Assembly: GCF_016894245.1 (NCBI RefSeq)
Contig: NZ_CP069792.1
Coordinates: 1-64,000, forward strand
From: Corynebacterium kroppenstedtii
Lineage (GTDB): Bacteria; Actinomycetota; Actinomycetes; Mycobacteriales; Mycobacteriaceae
DNA length: 64,000 nucleotides
Direction: 5' to 3'
Numbering within the stretch: position 1 is the stretch's first letter; the number at the start of each line of letters is the position of its first letter. This document shows, in pieces, positions 23,195 to 30,409 of this stretch. The notes beneath the pieces are model-generated. The model searched no databases and was not told where the DNA came from. It saw only the letters and a program-made list of their open reading frames with translations. Made by a program: the position numbers and the translations under genes.

Positions 23195-23566
23195 TCACCT
23201 GAGACCAAACTCAGAAGGATCTAAGAGCTTCTCACCCTTAATCGCATTACATTCCACATGAACAGGACGAAGATTCTCTGGAATAGTCATGCCGCCACGA
23301 ATCGTTGGGATAACATGGTCAACGCAAACCCCTAGAGGGTCTGACCAATCGAGAGGCTTCCCACATAAATAGCAAGTGTGAAATTGCTTCAAGTGCTCAA
23401 ATAATCCAATATTGCCGCTTACTCGACACTCATATGCGCGCTGCCTACACGATCTAGAGCAATACTTCGGTTTCCGACCACGCCCGTTGTACTCAAGAGG
23501 GTTTCCACACCAAAGACAACAACCAAGCTCAGCGTCTAAAGGAATTTTCAGCCTTAATCCCCTCAA
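23195..23566 (-). CDS. HNH endonuclease with N-terminal zinc finger
   Basis: I start it at TTG 23566, 9 nt after AAAGGAGG. The 123-residue product has an N-terminal CCLWCGNPL...KYCSRSCRQRAYECR zinc finger and a C-terminal HNH (CYLCGKPL, CVDHVIPTIRGGMTI, NLRPVHVECNAIKG). The Cys-rich finger probably aids DNA binding. It is the third HNH gene of the prophage, in the early region downstream of a small HTH gene. Confidence 0.75.
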   Translation of the reverse strand: MRGLRLKIPLDAELGCCLWCGNPLEYNGRGRKPKYCSRSCRQRAYECRVSGNIGLFEHLKQFHTCYLCGKPLDWSDPLGVCVDHVIPTIRGGMTIPENLRPVHVECNAIKGEKLLDPSEFGLR

Positions 23567-23636
23567 CTCAATCAACCTCCTTTCCTTTTCCTTGTTCGCG
23601 CGGCTTCCCCACAACACGAACCACACACCGCACGAA

Positions 23637-23837
23637 CTACAAATTCGACTCCTCAACACCGAACAACTTGTCAATATGAGCCTTCGGGAACACCGTCCGA
23701 GTTCCACACCGAACAGGGCGAAGCTCAGGACAACGCCCCTCCCTCACCTGCCCATACAGCGTCTGTTTGGGGATGCCGCTAATCTCGGACACCTCCGCCA
23801 CCGTGTACGCCCTGCGCACCAAACCCTTCGTCTTCAT
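23637..23837 (-). CDS. Small excisionase/MerR-type HTH protein
   Basis: ATG 23837 follows AAGGAAAGG. The 66-residue protein is an HTH_17-type DNA-binding module: YTVAEVSEISGIPKQTLYGQ, REGRCPELRPVR, then FPKAHIDKLFG. Such proteins act as excisionases or as local regulators. Location about 7 kb from the integrase favours a regulatory role, though a role in excision cannot be excluded. Confidence 0.75.
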   Translation of the reverse strand: MKTKGLVRRAYTVAEVSEISGIPKQTLYGQVREGRCPELRPVRCGTRTVFPKAHIDKLFGVEESNL

Positions 23838-23922
23838 GTGATAACCTTTCCTTGTTGTAATTCTCTCTTGCCCCTCGCCCCACAGCGGGGGGCTTGAAAC
23901 TTGTTCCTGTAAAATCCCCACC

Positions 23923-24558
23923 ATGAACTGGTGGTCAATCATCATCGGCGCCATCGGAACCGCCACCGGCATCGGCGGACTCATCGTCGCAATACTCGCC
24001 AAACACGACTCGAAGAAGGCCAACGATATTTCGCAACGAACCCACCAGGCCGCGCTCAACTCGAACACTCTGGCTACCGAAGCGAACCGCATCGCGATAG
24101 ATGCACGCCAACTCGCACAAGAAGCGAACACGATCAGCCTTCGAGCCGAGCAGAGAGACACTGAAGTCAATAACGTCAGCTGGGACTACGATTGGGTAGA
24201 GCCGAGCACCTGCCAAGTCACTAACACCGGCCATGATGAAGCCCTTCACGTCAGCATCGCCGTGGCTGTAGACGGGGAACACATCCTTCACGGCCCGGTC
24301 GATATAAAGCCCGGGGGCAGTGTCAACATAGCGTTGCCGAAACTTCTCGATAAGCTCCGACGCCACAAAGCGGAATTCCTTGCCGAACAGGATCGGTACC
24401 GCGCGTCGTCCAGAAGGCCGTGGGAAGGGCACATGGGGATTCCGCCTCTTGACTTTCCGTTGAAATTTAATGTCGTAGTGACTGTCCAGTGGCTCACCCC
24501 ACTGAGCAAACAGCGCGAGAAGATCTTCGAGGAGACGGGCAGCGCTTTTAGTCTCTAA
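23923..24558 (+). CDS. Membrane-anchored protein with helical stalk and beta-rich domain
   Basis: A 211-residue protein with an N-terminal membrane helix (about 5-26), a helical repeat-like stalk (about 30-80) rich in Ala and Glu, and a C-terminal beta domain (QVTNTGHDEALHVSIAVAV). It points against the early genes around it, so it likely has its own promoter and is expressed in the lysogen. Prophage morons with this build often block superinfection; that is an inference. No family is recognised. Confidence 0.65.
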   Translation: MNWWSIIIGAIGTATGIGGLIVAILAKHDSKKANDISQRTHQAALNSNTLATEANRIAIDARQLAQEANTISLRAEQRDTEVNNVSWDYDWVEPSTCQVTNTGHDEALHVSIAVAVDGEHILHGPVDIKPGGSVNIALPKLLDKLRRHKAEFLAEQDRYRASSRRPWEGHMGIPPLDFPLKFNVVVTVQWLTPLSKQREKIFEETGSAFSL

Positions 24559-24575
24559 AGTGGTGAGCATCATGT

Positions 24576-24971
24576 TCACCACCACCATGGTTCTTGGTCG
24601 GCCGGGATAGGCACGTCGATACGGCCGCTAGGGCGAACGTTGGTCACACACTCAGGCCGATACGTATTCCCCTCAGGATCAGTAACCGGCTCACCCTTAT
24701 AGACGTATTCCACTGGAACGCCGTTAGAGTAGTTCCTGATGCCGCGCAGATGAGGCTTCTCTTTCTCCCTAAGCAGCTGATTGCCTACACCGTCGAGTAT
24801 CGACACTGCCGTCTCCAAATGCGGCGGCAAATCCTCAACACCGACCATATTGCCCGTACTCACACCGCATATTTCCTTTATCGCAGCGTCCAAGCAGCCG
24901 GACGCATGGTTGATCAGGTAGAGCAGAGCATCCCTATTCGTGTAGTCGTATTCAATGTTTTGTTTTTCCAT
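24576..24971 (-). CDS. Phage early protein of unknown function
   Basis: A 131-residue acidic protein; ATG 24971 follows GAGGATAAGGATC. N-terminal helices (NRDALLYLINHASGCLDAAI) are followed by a beta-rich part with GVPVEYVYKGEPVTDPEGN and a terminal WWW. No homologue is recognised. It lies between the first antirepressor gene and the opposed moron. Confidence 0.6.
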   Translation of the reverse strand: MEKQNIEYDYTNRDALLYLINHASGCLDAAIKEICGVSTGNMVGVEDLPPHLETAVSILDGVGNQLLREKEKPHLRGIRNYSNGVPVEYVYKGEPVTDPEGNTYRPECVTNVRPSGRIDVPIPADQEPWWW

Positions 24972-24992
24972 GATCCTTATCCTCTTTTCCTT

Positions 24993-25760
24993 TTAGGCGG
25001 TGACGGCGAAATATTCGTCCCAGACCTGCTCCATGAGCGGGCGGTCCGCCTCCGTGTAGCCGTAGGCTTCAATCACCCGGCCATTGGGTAACTCCATCGG
25101 AACCTTCTGCGGAACCACGCCATGAGCATCCGTCCACGCAGCCTTCAACCGCTTTCCAAACATGGGGGCCTTCGCCTGCAACTGTTTCTTCGACAAGCCC
25201 TTGCTCTTGAGGAAATCCTGCACATACAGCGGTTTCCGGGCCGGGTCCAACTGTGGGGTCTCCCCCATCCCCCGGGCCAGAATGATCCGGGCCTTCGCCT
25301 CCAGGAAATCGTCGTGGATAAGGCCTTTCGCCGCCTGGGCTAGCTCCATCTGTGAGCGCAGCTCAAACATCAACGCCTTGTGCTGGTGCTCAGTCGCCCG
25401 GGGGTTGATCGCCCCGCCTTCGTTGAAGTAGCGGTCGAGCGCGTCTGCTGCTTCGTTCTGGAACGCTTCAAGTGTGGGGCGGGCTTCCGGGGCGACGCGG
25501 TTGGTGTCGATGGTGGCTAACCACATAGTGAGCGTGCGACGATCAACCATGAACACCTCACGTCCCTGCCCGGATACCTGAAGGGTCATCATGACCCCGC
25601 AGGCCCACGACTTGTCATGGAGTTTGCGTCGCTGCGACTTGCTGTCGATCCCCAATACTTCACATACGTGGGTTATGCTGGCCCACTCTTTACCGTCTAC
25701 CTGAGTGGCTTTCAGTTCCGCGTTAGCACCCGGAACTGGTATAGTTACTAACTGCTTCAT
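24993..25760 (-). CDS. Phage antirepressor (P22 Ant-like N-terminal domain)
   Basis: ATG 25760 follows AAAGGAGG. The 255-residue protein starts with a P22_AR_N-type domain (ELKATQVDGKEWASITHVCE, LGIDSKSQRRKLHDKSWACG, VDRRTLTMWLATIDTNRV) and ends with a separate helical domain (YVQDFLKSKGLSKKQLQAK). Antirepressors bind and inactivate phage repressors. It is one of two in this prophage; the other, at 27515-28303, is of a different (AntA/KilAC) class. Confidence 0.82.
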   Translation of the reverse strand: MKQLVTIPVPGANAELKATQVDGKEWASITHVCEVLGIDSKSQRRKLHDKSWACGVMMTLQVSGQGREVFMVDRRTLTMWLATIDTNRVAPEARPTLEAFQNEAADALDRYFNEGGAINPRATEHQHKALMFELRSQMELAQAAKGLIHDDFLEAKARIILARGMGETPQLDPARKPLYVQDFLKSKGLSKKQLQAKAPMFGKRLKAAWTDAHGVVPQKVPMELPNGRVIEAYGYTEADRPLMEQVWDEYFAVTA

Positions 25761-25869
25761 TTTTGTTCCTCCTTTGGAACTCCCTGCCCCGGTTACCGCC
25801 GGGGCATTTTCTATTGATTTGAGTAGCCTCTTCCCTGTGGGACACATCCCCAGGGAGGAGGTGATCACT

Positions 25870-26031
25870 GTGGATCAGAAAGTTGTCGATCTGCTTCAAT
25901 CAATTGCGGATAACACGAGTCAAAATATGATGCTCAGCTCTATCGAAGACCGTCTCGGACACATCGAAGACGAACTACGAACTCAGGCTGAGTTGCTCGA
26001 AACTATCCGCAACGTGCTAGAAGGGCGCTAG
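25870..26031 (+). CDS. Small helical coiled-coil protein
   Basis: GTG 25870 follows GGAGGTGATCACT. The 53-residue product is a single amphipathic helix by pattern (SIEDRLGHIEDELRTQAELL). A TCCCTGTGGG/CCCCAGGGA hairpin (25832-25856) sits just before the ribosome site. It faces the micro-gene at 26028-26183 with a 4-nt overlap at the ends. Confidence 0.55.
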   Translation: MDQKVVDLLQSIADNTSQNMMLSSIEDRLGHIEDELRTQAELLETIRNVLEGR

Positions 26032-26183
26032 CCAACCAACTGCTTTAGCGTCTGCATAGCATTGGTCACGGCAACGACATCGCCATGGTCAACCGTGACC
26101 CTCTCACCTCCGGCGGTGGCAATCTCTACCTGCTCACCGTCGGAGCTGATAACAAAGTTTTTGTATTCAATTCGGGAACTCAT
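26028..26183 (-). CDS. Micro-protein (51 residues), family member 1
   Basis: ATG 26183 after GGAGAGGAAGAG. The sequence has two short strands (FVISSDGEQVEI, GERVTVDHGD) and a C-terminal helix (AVTNAMQTLKQL). The same strand-strand-helix outline is seen in the leftward micro-genes at 26628 and 27086. Function unknown. Confidence 0.6.
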   Translation of the reverse strand: MSSRIEYKNFVISSDGEQVEIATAGGERVTVDHGDVVAVTNAMQTLKQLVG

Positions 26184-26194
26184 CTCTTCCTCTC

Positions 26195-26415
26195 CTACGC
26201 AGCGATTGAGTTGTCTTCTACGACCATCTGGTCAAGTGGATGCTGCGTAATCCGCTTCAGGATCATCAGGGTGGGTACCGTCGGCATGCTCTTACCGCTG
26301 ACGTAATTCCGAACGGTGGCACCGGTCTTGTTGAGGAACTTCCATCCGAGTTCATCAACCGATCGCGCACCGGTTCTGTTCATCGCTTCTTCTATGACCT
26401 TGGGTCTAGTCGCAT
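26195..26415 (-). CDS. Small HTH protein with a disrupted start
   Basis: The clean frame (62 residues from ATG 26383) reads as a Cro/C1-type HTH: VDELGWKFLNKTGATVRNYV, MPTVPTLMILKRI. The best ribosome site, AAGGAGG, serves ATG 26415, but that frame stops after 7 codons; adding one base there would give MRTRPKVIEEAMNRTG joined to the HTH. So either a one-base deletion shortened the protein or translation begins at 26383 with a weak site. Confidence 0.55.
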
Positions 26416-26440
26416 AATGTTCACCTCCTTAGGTGGGTAG

Positions 26441-26479
26441 GCTCTCAACCAGCGCAGCTAGCGCTAGAAAGAGAGGTGA
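26441..26479. repeat. Copy A of a 39-bp regulatory repeat with a 10-bp palindrome
   Basis: Copy A (26441-26479) and copy B (26823-26861) match at 33 of 39 positions. Both contain CTAGCGCTAG, are flanked by CTCTC and GAGAG, and end in AGAGAGGTGA that serves as ribosome site of the rightward micro-gene. Each lies between a leftward and a rightward gene. Confidence 0.7.
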
Positions 26480-26485
26480 AAAGGT

Positions 26486-26620
26486 ATGAGCAAACGTGCT
26501 GGCAACGGCAAGGCCACAGTCAACCGGAGCGCTATCTCCGGACGATTCGTCAAGGCCTCCACAGCTGCTCGACATCCAAAGACCACGGTTACTGAAACTC
26601 GGTCTAAGAAGTCGAAGTAG
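26486..26620 (+). CDS. 44-residue basic protein (NRSAISGRFV type)
   Basis: ATG 26486 follows AGAGAGGTGAAAAGGT. The product contains NRSAISGRFVKASTAARHPK and TVTETRSKK. Small proteins with this RSAxxGRFVxxxxAxRHP core are common in phages and mobile elements of actinobacteria and proteobacteria; no function is known. It ends 7 nt before the stop of the opposing micro-gene. Confidence 0.7.
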   Translation: MSKRAGNGKATVNRSAISGRFVKASTAARHPKTTVTETRSKKSK

Positions 26621-26627
26621 CTAATGT

Positions 26628-26795
26628 CTACGGGTCCTGGGCTGCATTGTGTCGGTCCAGGATCTCGGCCAGTACCGCTTTAGCAACTTTCGGCACAATC
26701 TCGTACTCAATGAGAATCCCCTCCGGGGCATCATCAATGTTGAGGTTGATTCCCAACGAATCTGCCTCAATTTTGAGTTTCGCGACCTTCCGCAT
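26628..26795 (-). CDS. Micro-protein (55 residues), family member 2
   Basis: ATG 26795 after AAGGAAGG. The sequence has KLKIEADSLGINLNIDDAPE, a second strand (ILIEYEIVP) and a helix (AKAVLAEILDRH). Layout and size resemble the micro-genes at 26028 and 27086, all facing a rightward micro-gene. Function unknown. Confidence 0.65.
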   Translation of the reverse strand: MRKVAKLKIEADSLGINLNIDDAPEGILIEYEIVPKVAKAVLAEILDRHNAAQDP

Positions 26796-26822
26796 GATCT
26801 TTCCTTCCTTGTAGCTGAATAG

Positions 26823-26861
26823 ACTCTCGTTTAGCGCAACTAGCGCTAGAAAGAGAGGTGA
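26823..26861. repeat. Copy B of the 39-bp regulatory repeat
   Basis: Second copy of the repeat described at 26441-26479, with the identical CTAGCGCTAG palindrome (26840-26849), placed between the starts at 26795 (left) and 26868 (right). The last 22 bases are identical in both copies. Confidence 0.7.
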
Positions 26862-26867
26862 TAACCA

Positions 26868-27089
26868 ATGAGATTCAGGATTGTCATTTCCGGCCAGGAA
26901 CTCCTGCTGGAGGACACTAAACGGAACCAACTAGTTGTTGACAAAATCCAGGAAGGTATCCATCCCGGGCTCGTCACCTTGGACACAAAAAGTGGGTCAG
27001 TCTCAGCAAATCTTTCAGAGGCTGTTCCATATGTGCTGTTCAAGAGCAAAGCTGAACGTTCCACTAGGCCAAATGCCATGATCCTCTAG
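26868..27089 (+). CDS. Small phage protein of unknown function
   Basis: ATG 26868 follows AGAGAGGTGATAACCA from repeat copy B. The 73-residue product is beta-rich (RFRIVISGQELLLED) with a central helix. It overlaps the opposing micro-gene by 4 nt at the stop codons. Confidence 0.6.
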   Translation: MRFRIVISGQELLLEDTKRNQLVVDKIQEGIHPGLVTLDTKSGSVSANLSEAVPYVLFKSKAERSTRPNAMIL

Positions 27090-27253
27090 TAACCACGTCT
27101 GACTAGGTAGTCGGCGGCGTTAAGTGTTTTCACTAAGGCTTGAACGTCGTCGATATCTAGCTCTGCAGACTCGTCTCCGAGGGACATGAGTACGATACCG
27201 TCACCGGTCGTAACATCAACTCCGCCAATTCGAGCTTCAAGGGCGGGGGTCAT
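27086..27253 (-). CDS. Micro-protein (55 residues), family member 3
   Basis: ATG 27253 after AAGGAGGTGAATCA. Strands EARIGGVDVTTGDGIVLMSL and SAELDIDD precede a helix (VQALVKTLNAADYLV). It shares the strand-strand-helix outline with the two other leftward micro-genes. Confidence 0.65.
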   Translation of the reverse strand: MTPALEARIGGVDVTTGDGIVLMSLGDESAELDIDDVQALVKTLNAADYLVRRGY

Positions 27254-27282
27254 ATTGATTCACCTCCTTGAGGGGGCATTTC

Positions 27283-27537
27283 TTATGCGGCGACACTGTC
27301 GTAAACCACGTCAAAAAGCCCAGAAACATAATTCTCATCACCCTGCAAAGTGCTCACGCGCAACGCAAACCGAGGCGTCACCTCAGCACCAGACCGAAGC
27401 TGCGCCAACTCATCAATAGAAACCAGCAACAATGCGGCAAGCTGCGAATCTGTCCTCAAATTCCTCGACCGCATGATGTGATCCAACGCACCCGGCCGGA
27501 ACCGGTATACAGGCCTAGGCCGCGTCGATGTCGTCAT
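27283..27537 (-). CDS. Small HTH-like early regulator
   Basis: ATG 27537 after GGAGGAAATT. The 84-residue product has RPGALDHIMRSRNLRTDSQL and AALLLVSIDELAQLRSG, matching a compact HTH of the kind seen in small Cro-like or excisionase-like actinophage proteins. It overlaps the antirepressor gene end (27515) by 23 bp. Confidence 0.65.
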   Translation of the reverse strand: MTTSTRPRPVYRFRPGALDHIMRSRNLRTDSQLAALLLVSIDELAQLRSGAEVTPRFALRVSTLQGDENYVSGLFDVVYDSVAA

Positions 27538-28303
27538 AATTTCCTCCTTGTAACTGTGTTTGAGCACCACCCCACCGTTTGAGCGCAGCGGCGATACGCT
27601 CAGCACCCATCGGTGTGATCTTCAGTGTTTGCTTCACCTCACCGTTAATGCGTGGAGCGTCATGGCATGGAATGGGCCGGAAATAGCGTTTCTTATCGGA
27701 GCGCGCCCGGTACTGGTTTTCTGTGACCACAGCTTCCCGTTTGTTTGACCAGCGTTTCCCGGTGATGCGGTAAATCCAGTTATGTTCAATGAGAAGCTCG
27801 CGTAGGTCCTGCTCACCGATATTCAGCTGGTTAGCTAGTGTGCGGAACTGAATTAAGTCCTCATCGGCCACATAGGTATCGACATAAGCGGCCTTGGGGG
27901 CCATTTCCGCATTAGCTGCTTCTAGCTCTCGCACTTGCCGATAAGTGACCTGGAGAGCACGTTGCACGAGTTTCGCTTCATCAAGTTCGGAGAGCTCACC
28001 CTCTTGGTAGCGCCGTTCGACCTCGATGAAGTACTGCCGCGCTTGCTTGCCTCGGTCTGTGCGTTGGATCATGGCTATCTCTTTGGCCATATCCAATGTG
28101 AGTATGTGGTCTTGCATCGGACGACCACCGGTGCTTTTTTCGATTTTTCGAATAAAGTCCTTTCCCTCTTCGAAGCCGTAGCCAACCATCCGAGGAAACC
28201 ACTCCATGTAGTTCGCCTTGACTTTGAGGAATTGGTGTAGGTCGCGCCCGAGGACGGCTTTACGCCCCTCTTTGTCATCATGGATGGGGATGAGATCGTT
28301 CAT
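27515..28303 (-). CDS. Phage antirepressor (AntA/AntB plus KilA-C domain)
   Basis: ATG 28303 overlaps the preceding stop (ATGA). Of 262 residues, the first about 100 form an AntA/AntB domain (KAVLGRDLHQFLKVKANYME, WFPRMVGYGFEEGKDF, HILTLDMAKEIAMIQRTDRG), followed by a coiled coil and a KilAC-like DNA-binding end (FRTLANQLNIGEQDLRELLI, EHNWIYRITGKRW). It would antagonise the prophage repressor and promote lytic growth. It starts the set of leftward early genes. Confidence 0.88.
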   Translation of the reverse strand: MNDLIPIHDDKEGRKAVLGRDLHQFLKVKANYMEWFPRMVGYGFEEGKDFIRKIEKSTGGRPMQDHILTLDMAKEIAMIQRTDRGKQARQYFIEVERRYQEGELSELDEAKLVQRALQVTYRQVRELEAANAEMAPKAAYVDTYVADEDLIQFRTLANQLNIGEQDLRELLIEHNWIYRITGKRWSNKREAVVTENQYRARSDKKRYFRPIPCHDAPRINGEVKQTLKITPMGAERIAAALKRWGGAQTQLQGGNYDDIDAA

Positions 28304-28443
28304 TTGTGAGTCTCCTCTGCGATTCCAGTCAGGCAGGTACACACTGCGACCAGCACGAAGTACCATTTCGACGAATTAGCTACGAGAAACAAAGCGATGC
28401 TGATCAAGTAACCCAGGTAAGGCCAGTAGCTCGGCAGCCTCAT
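28300..28443 (-). CDS. 47-residue membrane protein
   Basis: ATG 28443 after AAGGAG. Two membrane stretches (YLGYLISIALFLVA and WYFVLVAVCTCLTG) occupy almost the whole product. The stop overlaps the antirepressor start (ATGA). Function unknown. Confidence 0.6.
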   Translation of the reverse strand: MRLPSYWPYLGYLISIALFLVANSSKWYFVLVAVCTCLTGIAEETHK

Positions 28444-28477
28444 GTTTTCTCCTTGTGTGGTGGTAGTGTTAGGGGCT

Positions 28478-28525
28478 GTAGCCCGCCGGGGCTGGATAAT
28501 TCTGGTATCCAGCGCCGGGGGCTAC
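28478..28525. other. Strong interrupted hairpin between two micro-genes
   Basis: Stem segments GTAGCCC/GGGCTAC, CCGG/CCGG and GCTGGATA/TATCCAGC close a 7-nt loop. It overlaps the stop of the 44-residue gene (28522) and lies before the ribosome site of the next leftward gene. It could be an attenuator or processing site; on the plus strand it is followed by TTTCTTT. Confidence 0.45.
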
Positions 28526-28656
28526 TTTCTTTGCCCTCTCCGGTATCTCTTTCGTCGCTGGTGTTTGCCTTTTGGTCTGTCCTGCGCGGTCCAGACGAAG
28601 GTAATTACCAGGTTGAGGAGTGAGATTCCTTCGAGGACGTGATGGAGGACTTCCAT
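28522..28656 (-). CDS. 44-residue basic protein with a short hydrophobic segment
   Basis: ATG 28656 follows AAAGGGGAC. The N-terminal half is hydrophobic (LEGISLLNLVITFVW), the C-terminal half highly basic (HQRRKRYRRGQRK). It is the first leftward gene after the lysogeny control region. Function unknown. Confidence 0.5.
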   Translation of the reverse strand: MEVLHHVLEGISLLNLVITFVWTAQDRPKGKHQRRKRYRRGQRK

Positions 28657-28687
28657 CTTGTCCCCTTTCAGCACTGCTCTCTGCGGT

Positions 28688-28720
28688 GCTGAAATACATA
28701 CTGCCAGCTGAAATTACATC
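28688..28720. promoter_or_regulatory. Operator-like repeat between the repressor and the early genes
   Basis: GCTGAAAT recurs at 28688 and 28707 (19-bp period), each followed by ACAT. The region 28657-28823 separates the divergent early and repressor genes and is AT-richer than its surroundings, so it is the expected place for the genetic-switch operators and both promoters. Confidence 0.4.
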
Positions 28721-28823
28721 TAGCAACTACCCCCATATTACATTACCCCCTTTCGACACCCCTGTTGCGACTTTTACCAGCGAATATTGCAGATATTTAC
28801 ACAGTGCCAGTATGCTTTTACTT

Positions 28824-29324
28824 ATGAACTTCGAGCTATGGTTAGACGATTTGATCGGCAACGACACCCGGGCTCAGGCCGCTAAGAAATCTGGATATTC
28901 TCAGAGCACGATTACCCGTCAACTCTCACGCGGACACATTCGGCCCGAAACTGTTATTGCGTTGTGTCGTGCGTATGAGCGTTCCCCCGTCACCGGCCTC
29001 ATCGAAACCGGCTACATCAACGAATGGGAAACCGAAGGCGTATCCATCCCCTACGCCCTCCGACAAGCCACCAACGAACAAATCCTCGACGAAATCAATC
29101 GCCGTTCCGATCCCGAAGCCCGCTACCTCTTCACCAACGACGGCGACGACACCCTCATAGACTTCGACCCCGGCACCCAAACCAACGAACTCGCGCAGCG
29201 TCGCCATGTCACACCCCCCGCCTATAGTGACGTCACACCCGACGAGGAGGACCTCCCCTACGTCGCCGACAACTCACCAGACGAACCAATGCCAGGAGAT
29301 GATGACTATTCAGACGGCCCCTAA
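28824..29324 (+). CDS. Prophage repressor (HTH, ImmR-like)
   Basis: The 166-residue protein has an N-terminal HTH (NDTRAQAAKKSGYSQSTITR then SRGHIRPETVIALCRAYERS) and an acidic, disordered C-terminal tail. An ImmA-type protease gene overlaps its end. This pairing resembles the ImmR/ImmA switch of ICEBs1, in which the protease destroys the repressor after DNA damage. No ribosome site precedes ATG 28824 or ATG 28812, so a leaderless transcript is possible. Confidence 0.8.
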   Translation: MNFELWLDDLIGNDTRAQAAKKSGYSQSTITRQLSRGHIRPETVIALCRAYERSPVTGLIETGYINEWETEGVSIPYALRQATNEQILDEINRRSDPEARYLFTNDGDDTLIDFDPGTQTNELAQRRHVTPPAYSDVTPDEEDLPYVADNSPDEPMPGDDDYSDGP

Positions 29325-29709
29325 CCTCGAAATGCTCGCCGCAACCCATAACATCACCATCACCACCCACACCGGTGGCGACAAAGGCCGCTGGTACAGC
29401 GACACCCACACCATCAGCCTAAGGAATAATCTTCACCCAATTGCTTACCGCTGCACACTCGCCCACGAACTAGGCCACGCCATCTGCGGGCACGACAGCA
29501 AAGCTGAAGGATGGTTTAAAGAACGACAAGAGCACGAAGCCGATACCTGGGCTGCTAATCTACTCATTGGTCAGGATGAATATATGGATGCCGAACTCAT
29601 CCATGGTTCCTGTCCAGGAGCGATCGCCCTAGAACTAGGCGTCACCGTACACCTAGTCCGAGTTTGGCAAAACGCCCATAGTCCCCTGTCTCTAGAAGGA
29701 ATTAGATAA
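29299..29709 (+). CDS. ImmA-type metallopeptidase, partner of the repressor
   Basis: A 136-residue zinc protease with RCTLAHELGHAICGH (HExxH) and a downstream EHEADTWAANLLIG that supplies the third ligand. AGGAG lies directly before ATG 29299/29302; either may be used. It overlaps the repressor gene by 26 bp. The expected role is cleavage of that repressor to trigger induction. Confidence 0.85.
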   Translation: MMTIQTAPNLEMLAATHNITITTHTGGDKGRWYSDTHTISLRNNLHPIAYRCTLAHELGHAICGHDSKAEGWFKERQEHEADTWAANLLIGQDEYMDAELIHGSCPGAIALELGVTVHLVRVWQNAHSPLSLEGIR

Positions 29710-29711
29710 CA

Positions 29712-30194
29712 GTGAGTACACCCACCCCAGACAACAATGCTCAGGCTCCCCAGGTTGTTTACGCCAAAGAGCCTAAGAAACCCTGGTACAAGCGCATCGG
29801 ATGCATGGTCGCGCTCGCGATCCTCGCAATAATTGTCATTATCATCGTGGCAATCAGCTTCGCTGCTAAACAAGTACAAGACGACGCAGACACTGAACAC
29901 ACCATCACATACTCCATCACCGGAGATACTACTGACGCCATCGCCACCTACAGCACCAGCGACACAGAACAAGCCCAAGACACTGCTGTGACCGCAGGAT
30001 GGAGTAAAGACGTTAACGTCAAAGGCTATTTCGGCGCCACGCTCAACGCGACGAATGGTGCCCAAAGTGACGGAGCCATCACGTGCACCATCTCAGTGAA
30101 AGGCAAAGAACTCGCCACGAATACGGCAACCGGGGCCGGAGCGACAGCAACATGCAACACGTCAAGCCAAGACATCAAAGATGCCGATAAATAA
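29712..30194 (+). CDS. MmpS-like membrane-anchored protein
   Basis: GTG 29712 starts just after the protease stop. A 160-residue protein with a lysine-rich N-terminus, one membrane helix (about 31-53; ALAILAIIVIIIVAISFAA) and an exposed beta-sandwich domain with TITYSITGDTTDAIATYST and two cysteines (ITCTI, ATCNT). The outline matches the MmpS/DUF family of actinobacterial transport accessories, often found in actinophage lysogeny modules. It could alter the lysogen's surface or block superinfection. Confidence 0.7.
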   Translation: MSTPTPDNNAQAPQVVYAKEPKKPWYKRIGCMVALAILAIIVIIIVAISFAAKQVQDDADTEHTITYSITGDTTDAIATYSTSDTEQAQDTAVTAGWSKDVNVKGYFGATLNATNGAQSDGAITCTISVKGKELATNTATGAGATATCNTSSQDIKDADK

Positions 30195-30211
30195 AAGCTA
30201 GAAAACGCTGA

Positions 30212-30270
30212 AACCGGCTATCCCAGCTATCAAGCTGGGAAGTCCTCCCCTGGAGGACTTGTCGCCGGTT
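30212..30270. other. Three-stem cloverleaf-like structured element
   Basis: An outer stem AACCGGC/GCCGGTT (30212-30218, 30264-30270) encloses two adjacent perfect hairpins: TCCCAGCT/AGCTGGGA with a 4-nt loop (30221-30240) and AGTCCTCC/GGAGGACT with a 3-nt loop (30241-30259). All three stems have no mismatches. No T-run follows in either direction, so it is not a simple terminator. Confidence 0.6.
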
Positions 30271-30319
30271 ATATGAAGAGTGTAACCCAGATCCGGGGCA
30301 CAGAACAAGGGGTACACCT

Positions 30320-30352
30320 AGAAGACGCCAATGGCCATCAGCAAAAGAACCC
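30320..30352 (+). repeat. Partial copy of the integrase start region
   Basis: This stretch repeats the sequence around the integrase start (31133-31164) with two or three changes; both include CCAATGGCCATCAGCAAA. It encodes only MAISKRTP-like residues before running into unrelated sequence. It suggests that the 30.35-31.13 kb segment was inserted between an original promoter/start region and the present integrase gene. Confidence 0.6.
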
Positions 30353-30409
30353 CCCACCCTTACAAAACTCAATGACGATAAACAAAACCCATCGACTTTA
30401 AGGTACGGT

